DNA of 40,072 nucleotides from Mycobacterium palustre (GCF_002101785.1 NZ_LQPJ01000067.1:1-40072), one strand, 5' to 3'. Positions 17,035 to 26,272 are shown, numbered from the stretch's first letter. The notes: generated by a model not told the origin, from the letters alone. Made by a program: numbers and translations.

Positions 17035-17490
17035 ATGCCCACCCGCACCGCCAAGGCCATCGTGGACGTGGCCGACCGCCTGTTCGCGGCGATCGAGCGG
17101 GGCGACGTCGCGGCGGTCGCCCGCCTGTGGAGCGACGACGTCGCGGTGTGGCGGGTCGGCGCGCACCGCGACCCCGCCAGGACAGACGACAAGCCGCGCG
17201 CGCTGCGCGTCATCGACTGGTTCGTCACGGCGACCACCGAGCGCCGCTATGAGATCCTGGACCGTCGACTCTTCGACGGCGGCTTCGTTCAGCAGCACGT
17301 CCTGCACGCCCGCGGGCGTGCCGGCCAATCGATCTGCCCGCGCGTCTGCATCGTGATCAGGATCGGGACCGACGGGCTGATCGAACGGATCGACGAGTAC
17401 CTCGACCCCGCCGAGATCGCGCCGTTGCTCGACCGACCGAACGAAAGAGGCTTCGATGAGCACCCTGGAAACCCTGCTGACCGATCCTGA
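17035..17490 (+). CDS. SnoaL-like/NTF2-fold protein
   Basis: 151 residues. Resembles the SnoaL-like NTF2-fold group: N-terminal helix ADRLFAAIERGDVAAVARLWSDDVAVWRVG followed by beta strands, with the aligned blocks DRLFAAIERGDVAAVARLW and GLIERIDEYLDP. Members act as cyclases, isomerases, limonene-epoxide-hydrolase-like enzymes or non-enzymatic binding proteins; the role here is unknown. GAGGAG-like sequence lies 8-12 nt before the ATG. The last 35 nt overlap the YceI gene in another frame, so the C-terminal tail (HPGNPADRS) is probably not conserved. Part of the acyl-CoA cluster by position. Confidence 0.7.
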   Translation: MPTRTAKAIVDVADRLFAAIERGDVAAVARLWSDDVAVWRVGAHRDPARTDDKPRALRVIDWFVTATTERRYEILDRRLFDGGFVQQHVLHARGRAGQSICPRVCIVIRIGTDGLIERIDEYLDPAEIAPLLDRPNERGFDEHPGNPADRS

Positions 17491-18004
17491 CCTGGCCGGC
17501 GTGTGGAACCTGGTTCCCGACCGCTCGACCATCACCTTCAAGGTCAAAAACGCGTGGGGGCTGCTGAACGTCAAAGGCCGCTTCACCGAGTTCAGCGGGG
17601 GTGGGCAGCTCACGGGCGCGGGCGCGGTCTCCGGCCGCCTCGACATCGTCGCCGCGTCGCTGAACACCGGCATCCGGTACCGCGACAAGCACCTGCGTTC
17701 GGCCGACTTCTTCGACGTCGAGCGCTTCGCACAGATCGGCGTCGTCGTCACCGGGGTGCGTCCCACCGACGGGCCGCCCGAGGGCAGGGCCGCCGAGTTG
17801 CGGGCCGACCTCACCATCAAGGGCGTCACCGCGCCGCTGTCCGTGCCCGTCACGGTCGCCGAGCTCGAGGATGGTTCGATCCAAATCTCCGGCGAGACCA
17901 CGGTCGTTCGGTCCCAGTTCGGCCTGGGCTGGAACAGGTTCGGCATGGTCGGCGCGACGGCGACGGCGGCCGCCGAAACCGTCTTCGTTCGGGCGCCCCG
18001 GTAA
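17456..18004 (+). CDS. YceI-like lipocalin-fold protein
   Basis: 182 residues of the YceI family. Visible: AGVWNLVPDRSTITFKVK at the start, VKGRFTEFSGGGQLTG, NTGIRYRDKHLRSADFFDVERF and the strand LTIKGVTAPLSVPVTV. YceI proteins form an antiparallel beta barrel that binds long polyisoprenoid or amide lipids. No signal peptide is visible, so this is probably cytoplasmic. The ATG at 17456 lies within the SnoaL-like coding region (35 nt overlap) and is supported by GAAAGAGG just upstream. The function in this cluster is unknown; binding a hydrophobic intermediate is a guess. Confidence 0.85.
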   Translation: MSTLETLLTDPDLAGVWNLVPDRSTITFKVKNAWGLLNVKGRFTEFSGGGQLTGAGAVSGRLDIVAASLNTGIRYRDKHLRSADFFDVERFAQIGVVVTGVRPTDGPPEGRAAELRADLTIKGVTAPLSVPVTVAELEDGSIQISGETTVVRSQFGLGWNRFGMVGATATAAAETVFVRAPR

Positions 18005-18033
18005 CCGCGCCGCGGCACCAGTACCATCTGAGC

Positions 18034-18435
18034 GTGCCCGACACCACCAGCGCCCTGCGGATACTGGTCTACAGCGACAACGCCGAAACCCGCGAGAACG
18101 TGATGCGCGCGTTGGGCACCCATTTGCACCCCGACCTGCCGGAGCTGAGCTATGTCGAGGTGGCGACCGGCCCCATGGTGATCCGCACCATGGATCAGGG
18201 CGGCATCGATCTGGCCATCCTGGACGGCGAGGCGACCCCGACCGGCGGCATGGGGATCGCCAAACAACTCAAAGACGAACTCGACACGTGCCCGCCGATC
18301 GTGGTGCTCACCGGCCGTCGCGACGACGACTGGCTGGCCAGCTGGTCGCGCGCCGAGGCCGCGGTGCCCCATCCGCTCGACCCCATCGTGCTGGGCCGCA
18401 CGGTCCTGGGGCTGCTGCGCGCCCCCGCTCGCTAA
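18034..18435 (+). CDS. Stand-alone receiver-domain response regulator (Rv3143-like)
   Basis: 133 residues: a receiver domain with no output domain. Nearly the same sequence as M. tuberculosis Rv3143, starting at GTG (VPDTTSALRILVYSDN). The phosphoacceptor candidate is Asp in AILDGEATPTGG; the acidic pocket is reduced to YSDN; the switch region is VVLTGRRDDDWLASW. The family role is not well defined; single-domain receivers act as phosphate relays or protein-protein switches. No kinase is adjacent. It is followed by a gap of about 246 bp and then nuoA, as in M. tuberculosis except that the PPE gene I recall there is missing. Confidence 0.88.
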   Translation: MPDTTSALRILVYSDNAETRENVMRALGTHLHPDLPELSYVEVATGPMVIRTMDQGGIDLAILDGEATPTGGMGIAKQLKDELDTCPPIVVLTGRRDDDWLASWSRAEAAVPHPLDPIVLGRTVLGLLRAPAR

Positions 18436-18564
18436 GAGCCACAGCCCAACCGTTTGCGACGCCGTCGTGGCGCCGCGATTCCCGCGCGCGAAAACGTGCC
18501 GGATCTCACACGCCCAACTACCGGTTAGCGCCACCCCGCCCACGTGCGTCGCCCGTAACGACGC

Positions 18565-18610
18565 TATGTTGAAGATCACTGTGACGTGCTACAGAACCGG
18601 TTCGTCACAG
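18565..18610 (+). promoter_or_regulatory. Possible nuo promoter region with inverted repeat
   Basis: A -10-like TATGTT lies at 18565-18570, without a good -35. Just downstream are TCACTGTGA (18576-18584, odd palindrome) and a perfect 8-bp inverted repeat CTGTGACG (18579-18586) / CGTCACAG (18603-18610) with a 16-nt spacer, partly overlapping the palindrome GAACCGGTTC (18594-18603). GTGA/TCAC half-sites recall CRP sites, but the spacing does not fit TGTGA-N6-TCACA. Confidence 0.3.
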
Positions 18611-18627
18611 CAGCCCGGACACCGCCT

Positions 18628-18662
18628 GGCCCACCCCTCAGTGGGCCGAGAAGGCGGCCCAC
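18628..18662 (+). promoter_or_regulatory. nuo leader with two mutually exclusive hairpins
   Basis: GGCCCAC (18628-18634) and GGCCCAC (18656-18662) are each perfectly complementary to the same GTGGGCC (18641-18647). Either a 6-nt-loop or an 8-nt-loop hairpin can form, not both. The second ends 11 nt before the GGAG (18674-18677) ribosome-binding site of the TTG-started nuoA, so this is a possible 5'-UTR switch. No ligand or known riboswitch family is recognised. Confidence 0.45.
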
Positions 18663-18681
18663 ACGACCGATCTGGAGCGAG

Positions 18682-19059
18682 TTGAACGTCTACATACCCA
18701 TCCTGGTGCTGGGCGCGATCGCCACCGCCTTTGCCGTGGGCTCGGTGGCGATCGCCAGCCTGGTCGGCCCCAGGCGCTACAACAGGTCGAAGCTGGCGGC
18801 CTACGAGTGCGGCATCGAGCCAACCGAAACGTCGGTGAGCGGCCCGAACGCCACGGCCGGGCAGCGGTTCCCGGTGAAGTACTACCTGACCGCGATGCTG
18901 TTCATCGTCTTCGACATCGAAATCGTGTTCCTGTATCCCTGGGCGGTCAGCTACGACGCGCTGGGCACGTTCGCGCTGGTAGAGATGGTGGTGTTCATGC
19001 TCACGGTCTTCGTGGCCTACGCCTATGTGTGGCGCCGCGGCGGCCTGACCTGGGATTGA
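18682..19059 (+). CDS. nuoA: NADH-quinone oxidoreductase subunit A
   Basis: 125 residues; small membrane subunit of complex I (NDH-1), part of the quinone-chamber and proton-path junction. Starts at TTG ([12 protein letters not shown]), as the M. tuberculosis NuoA alignment requires, with GGAG 4-8 nt upstream. Three transmembrane helices are visible: residues 3-28, about 65-87 and 92-115. The conserved block YECGIEP and [20 protein letters not shown] are intact. It is the first gene of the nuoA-N operon; nuoB begins 8 nt after the stop. Confidence 0.95.
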   Translation: MNVYIPILVLGAIATAFAVGSVAIASLVGPRRYNRSKLAAYECGIEPTETSVSGPNATAGQRFPVKYYLTAMLFIVFDIEIVFLYPWAVSYDALGTFALVEMVVFMLTVFVAYAYVWRRGGLTWD

Positions 19060-19067
19060 GGTAAGAC

Positions 19068-19622
19068 GTGGGCCTGGAAGAACAGTTGCCCGGTGGCATC
19101 CTGCTGTCAACGGTCGAGAAGGTGGCGGGCTACGTCCGCAAAAACTCGCTATGGCCCGCGACGTTCGGGCTGGCGTGCTGCGCGATCGAGATGATGGCGA
19201 CGGCCGGGCCGAGGTTCGACATCGCGCGGTTCGGCATGGAGCGGTTCTCGGCGACGCCGCGGCAGGCCGACCTGATGATCGTGGCCGGGCGGGTCAGCCA
19301 GAAGATGGCCCCGGTGCTGCGCCAGATCTACGACCAGATGGCCGAGCCGAAATGGGTGCTGGCCATGGGGGTGTGCGCGTCGTCGGGCGGGATGTTCAAC
19401 AACTACGCGATCGTGCAGGGCGTCGACCACGTCGTCCCCGTCGACATCTACCTGCCCGGCTGCCCGCCGCGCCCCGAGATGCTGCTGTACGCAATCCTCA
19501 AGCTGCACGAGAAGATTCAGGAAATGCCGCTCGGCGTCAACCGCGAAACGGCGATCGCCGAGGCCGAGCAGGCGGCGCTGGGGGCCCGGCCCACCATCGA
19601 GATGCGCGGGCTGCTGCGATGA
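19068..19622 (+). CDS. nuoB: NADH-quinone oxidoreductase subunit B
   Basis: 184 residues, peripheral-arm subunit holding the N2 [4Fe-4S] cluster that passes electrons to the quinone. Cysteine ligands are visible: Cys37-Cys38 in [10 protein letters not shown], Cys103 in MGVCASSGG and Cys132 in [10 protein letters not shown]. The length is standard. GTG start; its stop overlaps the nuoC ATG (ATGA). Confidence 0.95.
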   Translation: MGLEEQLPGGILLSTVEKVAGYVRKNSLWPATFGLACCAIEMMATAGPRFDIARFGMERFSATPRQADLMIVAGRVSQKMAPVLRQIYDQMAEPKWVLAMGVCASSGGMFNNYAIVQGVDHVVPVDIYLPGCPPRPEMLLYAILKLHEKIQEMPLGVNRETAIAEAEQAALGARPTIEMRGLLR

Positions 19623-20347
19623 GCTCCCCCGAACACGACCCGAAGGTGGCGGCCACCGAAGTCGGGGGATCCATCCCTGGCCCCGACGAAGAGGTGATCG
19701 ACGTGCGCCGCGGCATGTTCGGGGTCCGCGGCACCGGCGACACCTCCGGCTACGGGCGGCTGGTGCGCGAGGTCACGCTGCCGGGCAGCAGCCCCCGGCC
19801 CTACGGCGGCTACTTCGACGACATCGCCGACCGGCTGGCCGAGGCGCTGCAGCGCGACGGCGTCGAATTCACCGACGCGATAGAAAAAGTCGTGGTCTAC
19901 CGCAACGAGCTGACCCTGCACGTGCGCCGGGAGCTGCTGCCGCAGGTCGCCCGGCGGCTGCGCGACGAACCCGAGCTGCGCTTCGAAATGTGCCTGGGCG
20001 TCAGCGGGGTGCACTACCCGAACGAGAAGGGCCGCGAGCTGCACGCCGTCTACCCGCTGCAGTCGATCACCCACAACCGCCGGCTGCGGCTGGAAGTGGC
20101 TGCGCCGGACAGCGATCCGCACATCCCGTCGCTGTACTCGGTCTACCCGACCAACGACTGGCACGAGCGCGAGACGTACGACTTCTTCGGGATCATCTTC
20201 GACGGCCACCCGTCGCTGACCCGAATCGAGATGCCGGACGACTGGCATGGCCATCCGCAGCGCAAGGACTACCCGCTGGGCGGCGTCCCGGTCGAATACA
20301 AGGGCGCCAAGATACCCCCACCCGACGAGCGCAGGGGCTACAACTGA
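19619..20347 (+). CDS. nuoC: NADH-quinone oxidoreductase subunit C
   Basis: 242 residues, the 30-kDa-type peripheral-arm subunit (no cofactor) packing against NuoD. Family signature [20 protein letters not shown] and [17 protein letters not shown] are intact. The N-terminal 55 residues are polar and variable. ATG overlaps the nuoB stop and its TGA overlaps the nuoD ATG (TGATG). Confidence 0.95.
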   Translation: MSSPEHDPKVAATEVGGSIPGPDEEVIDVRRGMFGVRGTGDTSGYGRLVREVTLPGSSPRPYGGYFDDIADRLAEALQRDGVEFTDAIEKVVVYRNELTLHVRRELLPQVARRLRDEPELRFEMCLGVSGVHYPNEKGRELHAVYPLQSITHNRRLRLEVAAPDSDPHIPSLYSVYPTNDWHERETYDFFGIIFDGHPSLTRIEMPDDWHGHPQRKDYPLGGVPVEYKGAKIPPPDERRGYN

Positions 20348-21651
20348 TGAGCGACACCGACATCGACACTGTCCTGGTCGCGGGCGGTCAGGACTGGGAC
20401 CAGGTCGTCGAGGCCGCCCGCAACGCGGACCCGGGTGAGCGCATCGTCGTCAACATGGGCCCGCAGCACCCGTCCACCCACGGGGTGCTGCGGCTGATCC
20501 TCGAGATCGAGGGCGAGACCGTCACCGAGGCCCGCTGCGGAATCGGCTACTTGCACACCGGGATCGAGAAGAATCTCGAATACCGTTACTGGACACAGGG
20601 CGTCACCTTCGTGACGCGAATGGATTACCTGTCACCGTTTTTCAACGAGACCGCCTACTGCCTCGGCGTGGAGAAGCTGCTCGGCATCACCGACGAGATA
20701 CCCGAGCGCGTCAACGTCATCCGGGTCATGATGATGGAACTCAACCGGATCTCGTCGCATCTGGTCGCGTTGGCGACCGGCGGCATGGAACTGGGTGCGA
20801 TGACACCGATGTTCGTCGGGTTCCGGGGCCGCGAAATCGTGCTCAACCTGTTCGAATCGATCACCGGCCTGCGGATGAACAGCGCCTACATCCGCCCCGG
20901 CGGCGTGGCCCAGGACCTGCCGCCCAACGCGGAAAGCGAGATCGCCAACGCCCTCGAGCAGTTGAAGCAGCCCCTGCGCGACATGGGCGACCTGCTCAAC
21001 GAGAACGCCATCTGGAAAGCCCGCACCGAGGGCGTGGGCTACCTGGACCTGACCGGTTGCATGGCGCTCGGCGTCACCGGCCCGATCCTGCGTGCCACGG
21101 GGCTGCCGCACGACCTGCGCAAGAGCGAGCCCTACTGCGGGTACGAGAACTACGAGTTCGATGTGATCACCGACGACGGCTGTGACGCGTACGGGCGCTA
21201 CATCATTCGCGTCAAGGAGATGTGGGAGTCGATCAAGATCGTGGAGCAGTGTCTGGACAAGTTGCGGCCCGGCCCGACGATGATCGAGGACCGCAAGATC
21301 GCCTGGCCGGCCGACCTGAAGGTGGGCCCCGACGGTTTGGGCAACTCGCCCGAGCACATCGCGAAGATCATGGGCAGCTCGATGGAGGCGCTGATCCACC
21401 ACTTCAAGCTCGTCACCGAGGGCATTCGCGTTCCGGCGGGCCAGGTTTACACCGCCGTCGAGTCGCCCCGCGGCGAGCTTGGCGTGCACATGGTCAGCGA
21501 TGGCGGCACCCGCCCATATCGGGTGCACTATCGGGATCCGTCGTTCACCAACCTGCAGTCGGTCGCGGCGATGTGCGAGGGCGGCATGGTCGCCGACCTG
21601 ATCGCCGCCGTCGCCAGCATCGACCCGGTCATGGGCGGGGTGGACCGATGA
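20347..21651 (+). CDS. nuoD: NADH-quinone oxidoreductase subunit D
   Basis: 434 residues, the 49-kDa-type subunit forming the quinone-binding pocket with NuoB. Related to NiFe-hydrogenase large subunits. Visible: [33 protein letters not shown], and the C-terminal [16 protein letters not shown] and [17 protein letters not shown]. Complete and of standard length. Its stop overlaps the nuoE ATG (ATGA). Confidence 0.95.
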   Translation: MSDTDIDTVLVAGGQDWDQVVEAARNADPGERIVVNMGPQHPSTHGVLRLILEIEGETVTEARCGIGYLHTGIEKNLEYRYWTQGVTFVTRMDYLSPFFNETAYCLGVEKLLGITDEIPERVNVIRVMMMELNRISSHLVALATGGMELGAMTPMFVGFRGREIVLNLFESITGLRMNSAYIRPGGVAQDLPPNAESEIANALEQLKQPLRDMGDLLNENAIWKARTEGVGYLDLTGCMALGVTGPILRATGLPHDLRKSEPYCGYENYEFDVITDDGCDAYGRYIIRVKEMWESIKIVEQCLDKLRPGPTMIEDRKIAWPADLKVGPDGLGNSPEHIAKIMGSSMEALIHHFKLVTEGIRVPAGQVYTAVESPRGELGVHMVSDGGTRPYRVHYRDPSFTNLQSVAAMCEGGMVADLIAAVASIDPVMGGVDR

Positions 21652-22421
21652 GCGGCCCGCAAGGTCAGCCGGTGTTCATCCGGCTCGGCCCGCCGCCGGA
21701 GGAGCCCAACGCGTTCGTGACCGAGGGTGCGCCGCAGTCGTATTCGCCGGAGGTGCGGGCCCGGCTGGAGGTCGACGCCAAAGAGATCATGGGCCGCTAC
21801 CCGAGCAAGCGTTCGGCCCTGCTGCCGTTGCTGCACCTGGTGCAATCGGAGGACTCGTACTTGACCCCGGCGGGCCTGGAGTTCTGCGGCGAGCAGCTGG
21901 GCCTGACCGGCGCCGAAGTGTCCGCGGTGGCAAGCTTTTACACGATGTACCGCCGCGGACCCACCGGCGATTACCTGGTCGGTGTCTGCACGAACACGCT
22001 GTGCGCGGTGATGGGCGGCGACGCCATCTTCGAGGCCCTCAAGGAGCATCTCGGCATCGGCAACGACGAGACCACCGCCGACGGCTCGGTCACCCTGCAA
22101 CACATCGAGTGCAACGCCGCCTGCGACTACGCGCCGGTGGTGATGGTCAACTGGGAGTTCTTCGACAACCAGACCCCGGACTCAGCGCGCGAGCTCGTCG
22201 ACTCGCTGCGCTCGGGCAACCCGAAGGAGCCGACCCGCGGGGCGCCCCTGTGCGCCTTCCGCGAGACGTCGCGCATCCTGGCCGGCCTGCCCGACGAGCG
22301 CCCCGACCAGGGCCAGGGCGGCCCGGGCGCCGCGACGTTGGCCGGGTTGCGGATAGCCAGGGAGCTCGGGATGGAGGCCCCGCCCGCACCCGGGTCCCCG
22401 TCGACTGGGAGGGACGACTGA
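21648..22421 (+). CDS. nuoE: NADH-quinone oxidoreductase subunit E
   Basis: 257 residues, thioredoxin-like 24-kDa-type subunit carrying the N1a [2Fe-2S] cluster. Ligands: Cys114 and Cys119 in [13 protein letters not shown], Cys155 and Cys159 in [11 protein letters not shown]. The C-terminal tail after about residue 200 is long, Pro/Gly rich and typical of actinobacterial NuoE rather than part of the core. Its stop overlaps the nuoF ATG (TGATG). Confidence 0.95.
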   Translation: MSGPQGQPVFIRLGPPPEEPNAFVTEGAPQSYSPEVRARLEVDAKEIMGRYPSKRSALLPLLHLVQSEDSYLTPAGLEFCGEQLGLTGAEVSAVASFYTMYRRGPTGDYLVGVCTNTLCAVMGGDAIFEALKEHLGIGNDETTADGSVTLQHIECNAACDYAPVVMVNWEFFDNQTPDSARELVDSLRSGNPKEPTRGAPLCAFRETSRILAGLPDERPDQGQGGPGAATLAGLRIARELGMEAPPAPGSPSTGRDD

Positions 22422-23752
22422 TGGCCGCGCCCACCGCCCAGGCCACGCCGTTGACGCCGGTGATCACCCGCTTCTGGGACGACCCGCAATCGTGGACGCT
22501 TCAGACCTATCGCCGCCACGACGGCTACCAGGCGATGCAGAAAGCCTTGGCGATGGAGCCGGACGCGGTGCTGGGGGTCGTCAAGGACTCCGGGCTGCGG
22601 GGCCGCGGCGGCGCGGGCTTCTCCACCGGGACGAAGTGGTCGTTCATCCCGCAGGGCGACGCCGGCCCGGCCGCCAAGCCGCATTACCTGGTGGTCAACG
22701 CCGACGAGTCGGAACCCGGCACGTGCAAAGACATTCCGCTGATGTTCGCGACGCCGCACGTGCTGATCGAGGGCGTCATCATCGCCTCCTACGCGATCCG
22801 GGCCAACCACGCGTTCATCTACGTGCGCGGTGAGGTGGTGCCGGTGTTGCGCCGCCTGCAAAACGCGGTGGCCGAGGCCTACGCCGCGGGCTATCTCGGC
22901 CGCGACATCAACGGCTCCGGCTTCGATTTGGAGCTGGTGGTGCACGCGGGGGCCGGCGCCTACATCTGCGGCGAGGAGACCGCGCTGCTGGACTCCCTGG
23001 AGGGCCGCCGCGGCCAGCCGCGGCTGCGTCCGCCATTCCCCGCGGTCGCCGGGTTGTACGGCTGCCCCACGGTGATCAACAACGTCGAGACCATCGCCAG
23101 CGTGCCGCCGATCATCCTCAACGGGGCCGAGTGGTTCCGCTCGATGGGCAGCGAGAAATCGCCCGGCTTCACGCTGTATTCGCTGTCCGGCCACGTCACC
23201 CGGCCCGGCCAGTACGAGGCGCCGCTGGGAATCACGTTGCGGGAGTTGCTCAATTACGCGGGCGGGGTGCGGGCGGGGCACCGGCTCAAGTTCTGGACGC
23301 CCGGCGGATCGTCGACACCGCTGCTGACCGACGAGCACCTCGACGTGCCGCTGGACTACGAGGGCGTGGGCGGCGCCGGCTCGATGCTGGGCACCAAGGC
23401 GCTCGAGATCTTCGACGAGACCACCTGCGTGGTTCGCGCGGTGCGCCGCTGGACCGAGTTCTACCAGCACGAGTCGTGCGGCAAGTGCACGCCATGCCGG
23501 GAGGGAACCTACTGGCTGACCCAGATCTACAAGCGGCTGGAAACCGGAGCGGGCACCCAGGAAGATCTCGACAAGCTGCTCGACATCTCCGACACAATCC
23601 TCGGAAAGTCGTTCTGCGCGTTGGGCGATGGCGCGGCCAGCCCGGTGATGTCGTCGATCAAGTATTTCCGCGACGAATACGTCGCGCACGTCGAAGGGGG
23701 CGGCTGCCCGTTCGACCCGAAAGACTCCATGCTTAACGGAGGGCATCGATGA
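22421..23752 (+). CDS. nuoF: NADH-quinone oxidoreductase subunit F
   Basis: 443 residues, the 51-kDa-type subunit that binds NADH and FMN and holds the N3 [4Fe-4S] cluster. Visible: glycine-rich GLRGRGGAGFSTGTKW for NADH/FMN, AGAGAYICGEETALLDSLEG, and cluster ligands in ESCGKCTPCREGTYW plus the later Cys in FCALGDGAASP. The end of the gene (GHR stop) forms an ATGA with the first MIRU mini-ORF instead of joining nuoG directly. Confidence 0.95.
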   Translation: MAAPTAQATPLTPVITRFWDDPQSWTLQTYRRHDGYQAMQKALAMEPDAVLGVVKDSGLRGRGGAGFSTGTKWSFIPQGDAGPAAKPHYLVVNADESEPGTCKDIPLMFATPHVLIEGVIIASYAIRANHAFIYVRGEVVPVLRRLQNAVAEAYAAGYLGRDINGSGFDLELVVHAGAGAYICGEETALLDSLEGRRGQPRLRPPFPAVAGLYGCPTVINNVETIASVPPIILNGAEWFRSMGSEKSPGFTLYSLSGHVTRPGQYEAPLGITLRELLNYAGGVRAGHRLKFWTPGGSSTPLLTDEHLDVPLDYEGVGGAGSMLGTKALEIFDETTCVVRAVRRWTEFYQHESCGKCTPCREGTYWLTQIYKRLETGAGTQEDLDKLLDISDTILGKSFCALGDGAASPVMSSIKYFRDEYVAHVEGGGCPFDPKDSMLNGGHR

Positions 23753-23805
23753 CCCCCGCCGGCGACGATGCGATGCGAAGCAGCGAGGAGGAGCGGCGCA
23801 TATGA
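23749..23805 (+). CDS. MIRU mini-ORF 1, 18 residues
   Basis: Encodes [21 protein letters not shown] overlaps the nuoF TGA (ATGA) and its own TGA overlaps the ATG of mini-ORF 2. There is no sign of a function for the peptide; its likely effect is to carry ribosomes from nuoF to nuoG. Translation is inferred from the overlaps only. Confidence 0.4.
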   Translation: MTPAGDDAMRSSEEERRI

Positions 23806-23854
23806 CCCAAGCCGGCGACGATGCGATGCGAAGCAGCGAGGAGGAGCGGCGCAT
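23749..23854 (+). repeat. Two-copy 53-bp MIRU-type tandem repeat between nuoF and nuoG
   Basis: Copies 23749-23801 and 23802-23854 are identical except for two bases (CC versus AA at positions 8-9), and a partial third start (ATGACCCAAGCC) is the nuoG start itself. Each unit begins with ATG, carries GAGGAGGAG (23785-23793 and 23838-23846) and ends so that its reading frame stops in an ATGA overlapping the next ATG. This is the organisation described for mycobacterial interspersed repetitive units, first reported in senX3-regX3. Because 53 is not a multiple of 3, each added unit resets the frame. Confidence 0.85.
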
Positions 23855-23858
23855 ATGA
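23802..23858 (+). CDS. MIRU mini-ORF 2, 18 residues
   Basis: Encodes [18 protein letters not shown], one residue different from mini-ORF 1. It has GAGGAGGAG 8 nt before its ATG and its TGA overlaps the nuoG ATG. The first four residues (MTQA) repeat the NuoG N-terminus because the repeat unit duplicates the start of nuoG. An alternative reading is that it is only a decoy start that competes with nuoG. Confidence 0.4.
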   Translation: MTQAGDDAMRSSEEERRI

Positions 23859-26272
23859 CCCAAGCCGCCGACACCGAAAAGCAGGTCAGCAAGCCCGAGA
23901 TGGTGACGCTGACCATCGACGGCGTCGAAATCACCGTTCCCAAGGGCACATTGGTGATCCGCGCGGCCGAGTTGATGGGCATCCAGATCCCGCGGTTCTG
24001 CGACCACCCGCTGCTGGAACCGGTGGGCGCGTGCCGCCAGTGCCTGGTCGAGGTCGAGGGGCAGCGCAAGCCGATGGCGTCGTGCACCACCGTCGCCACC
24101 GCCGACATGGTGGTGCGCACCCAGCTCACCTCCAAGGCGGCCGACAAGGCCCAGCACGGCGTGATGGAGCTGCTGCTGATCAACCACCCGCTGGACTGCC
24201 CCATGTGCGATAAGGGTGGTGAATGCCCGCTGCAAAACCAGGCGATGTCCAACGGGCGGGACGACTCTCGGTTCACCGACGTCAAGCGCACCTTCGCCAA
24301 GCCGATCAACATCTCGTCGCAGGTGCTGCTGGACCGCGAGCGCTGCATCCTGTGCGCGCGGTGCACGCGGTTCTCCGAGCAGATCGCCGGCGACATCTTC
24401 ATCGACATGCAGGAACGCGGCGCCCTGCAGCAGGTCGGCATCTACGCCAACGAGCCGTTCGACTCGTACTTTTCGGGCAACACCGTGCAGATCTGCCCGG
24501 TGGGCGCGCTCACCGGCACCGCCTACCGGTTCCGTGCCCGCCCCTTCGACCTGGTGTCCAGCCCGAGCGTGTGCGAACACTGCGCGTCGGGGTGCGCCCA
24601 GCGCACCGATCACCGCCGCGGCAAGGTGTTGCGCCGGCTGGCCGGTGACGATCCCGAGGTCAACGAGGAGTGGAATTGCGACAAGGGCCGGTGGGCGTTC
24701 AATTACGCGACGCAGCCCGACGTGATCACCACTCCCCTGATCCGGGACACCAACGGCGAGCTGCGGCCGGCGTCGTGGTCGCACGCGATCATCGCAGCGG
24801 CCCAGGGATTCGAGGCGGCCCGCGGGCGCGCCGGCGTGCTGGTCGGCGGGCGGGTGACCTGGGAAGACGCCTACGCCTACAGCAAGTTCGCGCGAATGGT
24901 GTTGGACACCAACGACATCGACTTCCGCGCCCGCCCGCATTCGGCCGAGGAGACCGAGTTCCTCACCACCCGCGTCGCCGGCCGGCCGGTGACGGTCAGC
25001 TACTCCGATCTCGAATCGGCGCCGGTGGTGCTGCTGGTCGGGTTCGAGCCGGAAGACGAGTCGCCCATCGTGTTCCTGCGGTTGCGCAAGGCCGCGCGCA
25101 AGAACCATGTCCCGGTCTATGCGGTCGCGCCCTTCGCCACCCGGGGGCTGACGAAGATGGCGGGCCGGCTGATCAAAACCGTTCCGGGAGCGGAGGCTTC
25201 GGCGCTGGACGGCCTGGCCACCGGCGAGCTGGGCGACCTGCTCGGCAAGCCGGGCGCGGTCATCATGGTCGGCGAACGGCTCGCCACGGTGCCGGGCGGG
25301 TTGTCCGCGGCCGCGCGGCTCGCCGACGCCACCGGCGCGCGGCTGGCCTGGGTGCCGCGCCGCGCCGGCGAGCGCGGCGCGCTCGAGGCCGGGGCGCTGC
25401 CCACGCTGCTGCCCGGTGGCCGCCCCGTGGCCGACGACGCCGCACGGGCGGAGGTCGCCGCGGCCTGGCACGTCGACGAATTGCCTTCCGCGGCAGGGCG
25501 TGACGCCGCGGGCATCCTGGCCGCCGCCGCCGCCGGATCGCTGGGCGCCCTGCTGGTCGGCGGCATCGAACCGGCCGACTTCCCCGATCCCGAGGCGGTG
25601 CACGCGGCGCTGGACGCCGCCGGCTTCGTCGTCAGCCTGGAACTGCGCCACAGCGCCGTCACCCAACGCGCCGACGTGGTGTTCCCCGTCGCGCCGACGA
25701 CGCAGAAATCCGGCGCCTTCGTCAACTGGGAGGGCCGCTACCGCGGGTTCGAGCCCGCGCTGCGCGGCACCACACAGCAGGCCGCCCAGTCCGACCACCG
25801 GGTGCTCGACACGCTGGCCGACGAGATGGGCGTCTACCTGGGCACCACCACCGTCGAGGCGGCGCGCGAGGAGCTGTCCGGGCTGGGCCCCTGGGACGGC
25901 GAGCGTGCCGCCGGTCCGCAGGTCGCCGCGGCGGGGCCGGCCGAGCCCGGGCCGGGGCAGGCCGTGCTGAGCGGCTGGCGGCTGCTGATCGACCAGGGCC
26001 GAATGCAGGACGGGGAGCCATATTTGGCCGGGACGGCGCGGGAGCCGGTCGTGCGGCTGTCGGCCGACACCGCCGCCGAGATCGGCGCCGCCGAGGGCGA
26101 CCGGGTCACCGTCAGCACGTCGCGGGGGTCGATCACCCTGCCGCTGACCGTGACCGACATGCCCGACCGGGTGGTGTGGCTTCCGCTGAACTCACCGGGT
26201 TCGGCGGTGCACCGCAAGTTGGGCGTGACCATCGGGAGCATCGTGGGGATTGGAGTCGGCGCGAATGACTAA
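23855..26272 (+). CDS. nuoG: NADH-quinone oxidoreductase subunit G
   Basis: 805 residues, largest peripheral-arm subunit, carrying several Fe-S clusters. In order: N-terminal [2Fe-2S] N1b ligands [21 protein letters not shown], split here as RFCDHPL and [11 protein letters not shown]5 region [14 protein letters not shown]4 ligands [13 protein letters not shown] with VQICPVGAL; then the extra N7 motif [11 protein letters not shown] with its fourth Cys in EEWNCDKG, followed by a molybdopterin-oxidoreductase-like domain without catalytic role. The start is the third ATG in the MIRU series ([10 protein letters not shown]), the only one in frame, with GAGGAGGAG 8 nt upstream. Length is as in M. 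tuberculosis. Confidence 0.95.
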   Translation: MTQAADTEKQVSKPEMVTLTIDGVEITVPKGTLVIRAAELMGIQIPRFCDHPLLEPVGACRQCLVEVEGQRKPMASCTTVATADMVVRTQLTSKAADKAQHGVMELLLINHPLDCPMCDKGGECPLQNQAMSNGRDDSRFTDVKRTFAKPINISSQVLLDRERCILCARCTRFSEQIAGDIFIDMQERGALQQVGIYANEPFDSYFSGNTVQICPVGALTGTAYRFRARPFDLVSSPSVCEHCASGCAQRTDHRRGKVLRRLAGDDPEVNEEWNCDKGRWAFNYATQPDVITTPLIRDTNGELRPASWSHAIIAAAQGFEAARGRAGVLVGGRVTWEDAYAYSKFARMVLDTNDIDFRARPHSAEETEFLTTRVAGRPVTVSYSDLESAPVVLLVGFEPEDESPIVFLRLRKAARKNHVPVYAVAPFATRGLTKMAGRLIKTVPGAEASALDGLATGELGDLLGKPGAVIMVGERLATVPGGLSAAARLADATGARLAWVPRRAGERGALEAGALPTLLPGGRPVADDAARAEVAAAWHVDELPSAAGRDAAGILAAAAAGSLGALLVGGIEPADFPDPEAVHAALDAAGFVVSLELRHSAVTQRADVVFPVAPTTQKSGAFVNWEGRYRGFEPALRGTTQQAAQSDHRVLDTLADEMGVYLGTTTVEAAREELSGLGPWDGERAAGPQVAAAGPAEPGPGQAVLSGWRLLIDQGRMQDGEPYLAGTAREPVVRLSADTAAEIGAAEGDRVTVSTSRGSITLPLTVTDMPDRVVWLPLNSPGSAVHRKLGVTIGSIVGIGVGAND

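Noticed and set aside
15550..18579. A 1009-codon minus-strand frame across the acyl-CoA cluster and nuo leader
   Set aside because: No family features, and it crosses several well-supported genes on the other strand.
18579..18594. Canonical CRP site TGTGA-N6-TCACA in the nuo leader
   Set aside because: The right half reads ACAGA at the needed spacing (3 of 5 matches); the better TCACA copy is too far away.
22127..25798. A very long open frame (over 1200 codons) on the minus strand, antisense to nuoE-nuoG
   Set aside because: Low-complexity Arg/Gly/His-rich translation without domains; it is a by-product of high GC3 in the true genes, which have full Fe-S motifs.
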